Assembly (NCBI GenBank): GCA_028822475.1
Contig: JAPKDT010000016.1
Span: forward strand, 1 to 15,402
Direction of reading: 5' to 3'
From: SAR324 cluster bacterium
GTDB taxonomy: Bacteria > SAR324 > NAC60-12
DNA length: 15,402 bases
Shown: positions 13,255 through 15,402 of the stretch, in pieces
Numbering within the stretch: the stretch's first letter is position 1
Layout: each line of letters starts with the position of its first letter
Made by a program: the position numbers and the translations under genes
Notes under the pieces: model-generated
The model's database searches: none
Seen by the model: the letters and a program-made list of their open reading frames with translations, nothing else
Told to the model about the DNA's origin: nothing

Positions 13255-15036
13255 CTAATTTAACGCTTTACCCTGAGAGGAACTGTCTGAATTACTTTCT
13301 TCAGGAAATGGTAAAACATCTTCGAATAACAATGTGCGTTGAACTATTTCCTTAAAAATAGGCGCAGCTACACTTCCACCGTAATAAGAAGTCCGCGGTT
13401 GTTCCACCACAACAAGTACTGTGACTAATGGTTCAGAAGCCGGAGCAAATCCGACAAATGACGCAATGTAACGTGTTTTGGAGTAACGCCCCAACTGTTG
13501 GTCGTAAATCTGACTCGTACCGGTCTTTCCTGCGACTTGATAACCTTTAATAGCGGCCTTTACAGCAGTCCCGCCTTGCTGAGTAACAGAGACAAGATAT
13601 TCTTTAACCAATCCCGCAACTGATGCTTCGACCACAGTATTCTGGATTCTTTCCCCAAAACTCAGTATAGGCTTTCCTTCATTATCCTTGATTTCTCTTA
13701 ATATTTGCCCATTATGATCACTTAAATGCTCAACAATATATGGAGGAACCCATTGACCTTCATTCGCAAAAACATTAGCTGCGCTTACCATCTGCAAAGG
13801 TGAAACTAGAATTGCCTGACCAAAAGATATATTCGCATGATCTATCGTCTGCCACTTTTTTGGAGAAATAACTCTTCCGGATGCTTCTGCAGCAACACCG
13901 GAGTTAGGCCGTTGTCCAAAACCGAAACGCAAAATATATTCATGAAATTTAGCAGGAGACATGCTCATACCAATTTTTGCTGCGCAGATGTTTGAGGATT
14001 TCTTTAAAACCTGCTTCAGCGTCATTATTCCATGCGGAGAAGTATCGCGGACCAGATTTCTGCCAATCTTATATTTACCATTTTCACAGAAAAATTCTTG
14101 TTCAGGAGAAATCATGCCTTCATTCAGTGCAGCCGCAATTGTGACCATTTTAAAAGTAGAACCAGGTTCGTAACCTGAAGTTGCAGCACGGTTGAGTTGA
14201 AGTGCCCTGCTGTAATGCTGATAACGGTTTGGATCAAATCCTGGGTAACTTGCCATTGCCAGGATTGCTCCTGTTTTAGAGTGCAGTACGATTACGGTTC
14301 CTCGGTCTGCACGTGTTTTTATTACTCCATCACGAAGTGCTTTTTCCGCAAAGTGCTGAATCGTGCTGTCTATAGTCAAGTGCAGAGAATATTGATCGGG
14401 CATTATTTTGGGAATATTTGAAAGAGGAACAGTGCGGTACATTCCTTCTTTTTCCACGATATAAGCCGCAGGTTTTCCTGCCAGTAGTGACTCATATTTA
14501 TTCTCGACTCCTTCCAATCCTTGTGAATCAATGCCGGTGTAACCTAAAAGTTGTCCTGCAAAATTACCGTTAGGATAATAACGTCGAAACTCTTCAATGA
14601 AACCAATTCCACTTAAATTCAGTTTCTGTACCTGTTTCCACTGATCCGGCGGTAATTTACGTTTGATCCAGACAAAATTACTTTTAGACTTTAGCTCAAT
14701 CAGTAGTTTGTGGTATGGAGTATTAAGTATAGGTGAAAGTAATCTTGCTGCTTGTGTTGGGGAGTCAATCTGGCCAGGCCTGGCAAAAAGTGATTTCAGC
14801 TGAATTGAAACTGCCATTATCCTGCCGTTCTTGTCTAAAATTCTTCCACGACGAGGTTCCAGTGTGACTGTACGTTCATGTTGGGACTTTGCTTTGTTAG
14901 TATAATAATCTGCTTTCAGAATCTGTAAATAAAAAACCCTTCCCAAAACTGCCAGAAAACATAATACAAATGCAACAAGTACTGTAAGAAGTCGTGTTTT
15001 GAAACTGTAAAGTTGAAATCGTGGGGATTGATTCAT
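13255..15036 (-). CDS. ftsI: Division-specific peptidoglycan transpeptidase FtsI (PBP3)
   Basis: 593 residues from the chosen start (603 if an upstream in-frame TTG at 15066 is used; residue numbers below follow the 603 count). Class B penicillin-binding protein that cross-links septal peptidoglycan; anchored in the inner membrane by one segment (about 26-48) with the catalytic part in the periplasm. The PBP dimerisation segment contains RRGRILDKNG (72-81). Transpeptidase motifs are SxxK (Ser303-Lys306 in EPGSTFK), SxN (Ser357-Asn359) and KTG (514-516, AGKTGTS). No PASTA domain is present. I prefer ATG 15036 because it follows the ftsL TAA by a single base, while ATG 15063 and TTG 15066 would overlap ftsL by 26-29 bp; none has a good Shine-Dalgarno. 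FtsL upstream confirms a dcw-type cluster, but murE does not follow. Confidence 0.95.
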   Translation of the reverse strand: MNQSPRFQLYSFKTRLLTVLVAFVLCFLAVLGRVFYLQILKADYYTNKAKSQHERTVTLEPRRGRILDKNGRIMAVSIQLKSLFARPGQIDSPTQAARLLSPILNTPYHKLLIELKSKSNFVWIKRKLPPDQWKQVQKLNLSGIGFIEEFRRYYPNGNFAGQLLGYTGIDSQGLEGVENKYESLLAGKPAAYIVEKEGMYRTVPLSNIPKIMPDQYSLHLTIDSTIQHFAEKALRDGVIKTRADRGTVIVLHSKTGAILAMASYPGFDPNRYQHYSRALQLNRAATSGYEPGSTFKMVTIAAALNEGMISPEQEFFCENGKYKIGRNLVRDTSPHGIMTLKQVLKKSSNICAAKIGMSMSPAKFHEYILRFGFGQRPNSGVAAEASGRVISPKKWQTIDHANISFGQAILVSPLQMVSAANVFANEGQWVPPYIVEHLSDHNGQILREIKDNEGKPILSFGERIQNTVVEASVAGLVKEYLVSVTQQGGTAVKAAIKGYQVAGKTGTSQIYDQQLGRYSKTRYIASFVGFAPASEPLVTVLVVVEQPRTSYYGGSVAAPIFKEIVQRTLLFEDVLPFPEESNSDSSSQGKALN

Positions 15037-15037
15037 T

Positions 15038-15352
15038 TTAATCGTACTCGACACTGCTGACATCAACCCAGGAAAGTCGATATTGTGCAGGGTTTGGAGA
15101 TGTCATGCGCATTGTATTTTCCACAAGAACTTCCAGCCGCTGTGGTCGGGTAAGATAGCTGATTTCAACTTCGAGTAATTCCAGTTTGGAAACTAAAATT
15201 GAGCGCTGAGTTTCCAACGAGTCAACCCTGTGTGCCACCTGCCGGTAATTCATCCATTGTGAAAGGTAAAAAATACAACCGATTGTAACTAGACCCCAAA
15301 CCAGTAACGTAATGTGAAATGACTGCACAGACCTCCAAATAAAACGAGGCAC
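15038..15352 (-). CDS. ftsL: Cell division protein FtsL (5' end uncertain)
   Basis: 104 residues from GTG 15352. A short bitopic membrane protein of the divisome, partner of FtsB and FtsQ. It has one membrane segment (about 12-31), then a heptad-rich coiled coil (about 36-66), then the conserved RPQRLE (69-74) and MTSPNPAQ (83-90) tail seen in FtsL. Its stop is one base from the preferred ftsI start, so the two are probably translationally coupled. The frame stays open upstream to the window edge (16 more basic-rich codons with no start), so the true start may lie outside; the GGAAG before GTG 15352 is only three bases away, which is too close. Identification rests on size, architecture and position next to ftsI. 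Confidence 0.85.
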   Translation of the reverse strand: MPRFIWRSVQSFHITLLVWGLVTIGCIFYLSQWMNYRQVAHRVDSLETQRSILVSKLELLEVEISYLTRPQRLEVLVENTMRMTSPNPAQYRLSWVDVSSVEYD

Positions 15353-15402
15353 CAGCTTCCAGCGAAATTGGTGTTTTAAAGAGTGTGGTTTGCGCCGGGC
15401 AG

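Noticed and set aside
13211..13263. Tiny frames MKCLKC (13211-13231) and MKSKINNELI (13231-13263) between pdxA and ftsI.
   Set aside because: Six and ten codons only, no Shine-Dalgarno, and the second runs into the ftsI end; not credible genes.
1..15402. Mobile elements, CRISPR arrays, tRNA or rRNA genes, riboswitches.
   Set aside because: None was recognised: no transposase or integrase, no spaced direct repeats beyond the 15-bp coding repeat, and no cloverleaf or rRNA-like stretch. A tRNAscan and Rfam search would confirm.

Overview
The window looks like a compact, AT-leaning (roughly 40% G+C by eye) chromosomal stretch from a Gram-negative bacterium. Evidence for this is a set of exported proteins (a DegS/HtrA-type protease and a secreted protein with a Sec signal), an FtsL/FtsI division pair, a proteobacterial-style IRP-like aconitase, and the DXP-type vitamin B6 route (SerC and PdxA). 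I cannot place the lineage more precisely from sequence alone. There are no rRNA, tRNA, CRISPR, phage or insertion-sequence signals. Genes are tightly packed, and most starts lack a strong Shine-Dalgarno.

Layout: bases 1-88 hold the 3' tail of a plus-strand gene made of (T-A-K-K-E)n repeats. It meets, stop codon on stop codon, a four-gene minus-strand operon (5530 to 85) encoding, in transcription order, a DUF4340 membrane-anchored protein, an RluA-family pseudouridine synthase, a PGM2-type phosphohexomutase and an unrecognised exported protein with a FlgT/LPP20-like N-terminal pattern. A credible sigma70 promoter overlapped by a 13-bp palindrome lies upstream of the DUF4340 gene, in a 281-bp divergent region shared with acnA. 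On the plus strand, acnA (5812-8490) is followed closely by an HNH nuclease gene ending at 9077, which again runs stop-into-stop against serC.

The second minus-strand operon (12079 to 9074) encodes a pteridine-reductase-like SDR, a DegS-like protease and SerC. It diverges over only 26 bp from pdxA (12106-13134, plus). SerC and PdxA catalyse consecutive steps of pyridoxal phosphate synthesis. The right edge (15352 to 13255, minus) is the ftsL-ftsI part of a dcw cell-division/peptidoglycan cluster; murE, the usual next gene, is absent and pdxA occupies that place.

Most of the window is housekeeping metabolism, and I found no complete new defence or mobile system. The points most worth a second look are the repetitive basic tail at the left edge, a perfect 12-bp terminator-like hairpin buried inside the convergent exported-protein gene, the exported protein itself, an Arg-to-Ala change at a substrate-binding position of SerC, an orphan Shine-Dalgarno after pdxA, and the interrupted dcw cluster.
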